DNA of 64,000 bases from Parvibaculum sp. (GTDB lineage: Bacteria > Pseudomonadota > Alphaproteobacteria > Parvibaculales > Parvibaculaceae). The number at the start of each line of letters is the position of its first letter. Positions within the stretch are counted from its first letter, which is position 1. This document shows, one piece after another, positions 62,484 through 64,000 of this stretch. The stretch is taken from NCBI RefSeq assembly GCF_019635935.1, contig NZ_JAHBYN010000001.1, forward strand, positions 2,881,532 to 2,945,531. Reading direction: 5' to 3'. Position numbers and translations under genes: made by a program. Under the pieces are notes generated by a model that made no database searches, was not told the DNA's origin, and saw only the letters and a list, made by a program, of their open reading frames with translations.

Positions 62484-64000
<1,517 letters not shown>

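Overview
The window is about 65% GC, with genes packed on both strands and almost no intergenic space. Gene content and neighbourhoods are those of an alphaproteobacterium: a NadQ-type NAD regulator, a Usg homologue, a TIGR02301 protein, the order histone-deacetylase-like / xseB / ispA / dxs / tlyA / rlmD, and the group aroC / fabI / DnaJ-like / pdxH. The richness in acyl-CoA, acyl-ACP and short-chain dehydrogenase genes suggests a free-living heterotroph, possibly near Parvibaculum; that genus guess is weak. I see no rRNA, tRNA, CRISPR array, prophage or insertion sequence.

Layout. 1-6 kb is an NAD module: nadA-nadB on the minus strand, a strong 21-bp palindrome in front of nadA, an FkbM methyltransferase, then a minus-strand set HD hydrolase, tyrosine phosphatase, NadQ regulator. 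6-10.8 kb is a stress unit (Lon-like protease, two tandem universal stress proteins, a small conserved protein). 10.8-16.8 kb holds a long FabH-like ketosynthase, a flavin split-barrel protein, bactofilin, tag, ygfZ, dihydroorotase and usg. 17-22.2 kb is a plus-strand run (acrylyl-CoA-reductase-like enzyme, feruloyl-CoA-synthetase-like ligase, LysE exporter, thiamine-diphosphate enzyme) closed by a clear terminator. 22.2-31.6 kb is mixed metabolism with local regulators (HxlR, MarR, Zur-like Fur protein with its own box). 31.7-37.5 kb contains a CorC/CNNM transporter, a serine hydrolase, an FAD oxidase, a 0.7 kb repeat-rich intergenic stretch and a VOC protein. 37.5-43 kb has Sua5, acyl-CoA dehydrogenase, a GltS-like symporter and a metallo-hydrolase. 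43-49 kb is the isoprenoid and rRNA-methylation cluster. 49-54 kb is aroC, fabI, a DnaJ-like protein and envelope proteins. 54-58 kb is pdxH and a CDF transporter / kinase-like ATPase / SDR operon behind a PHO box. 58-64 kb has an aminotransferase, an AT-rich HNH nuclease gene that looks acquired, an amidase and a truncated acyl-CoA ligase.

The most interesting signals are regulatory: (i) NadQ-type operator sequences in front of nadA, with the regulator 1 kb away in a conserved-looking operon; (ii) two nearly identical three-repeat PHO boxes 18 kb apart, one in front of a CDF-transporter operon and one in a non-coding region facing away from the nearest gene; (iii) a perfect Zur-like box in front of the Fur-family gene; (iv) several unexplained perfect inverted repeats in front of single genes; (v) a shared ~45-bp segment plus palindromic repeats after two consecutive genes; (vi) an AT-rich HNH nuclease gene with an N-terminal domain I do not recognise. 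No wholly new multi-gene system is evident.
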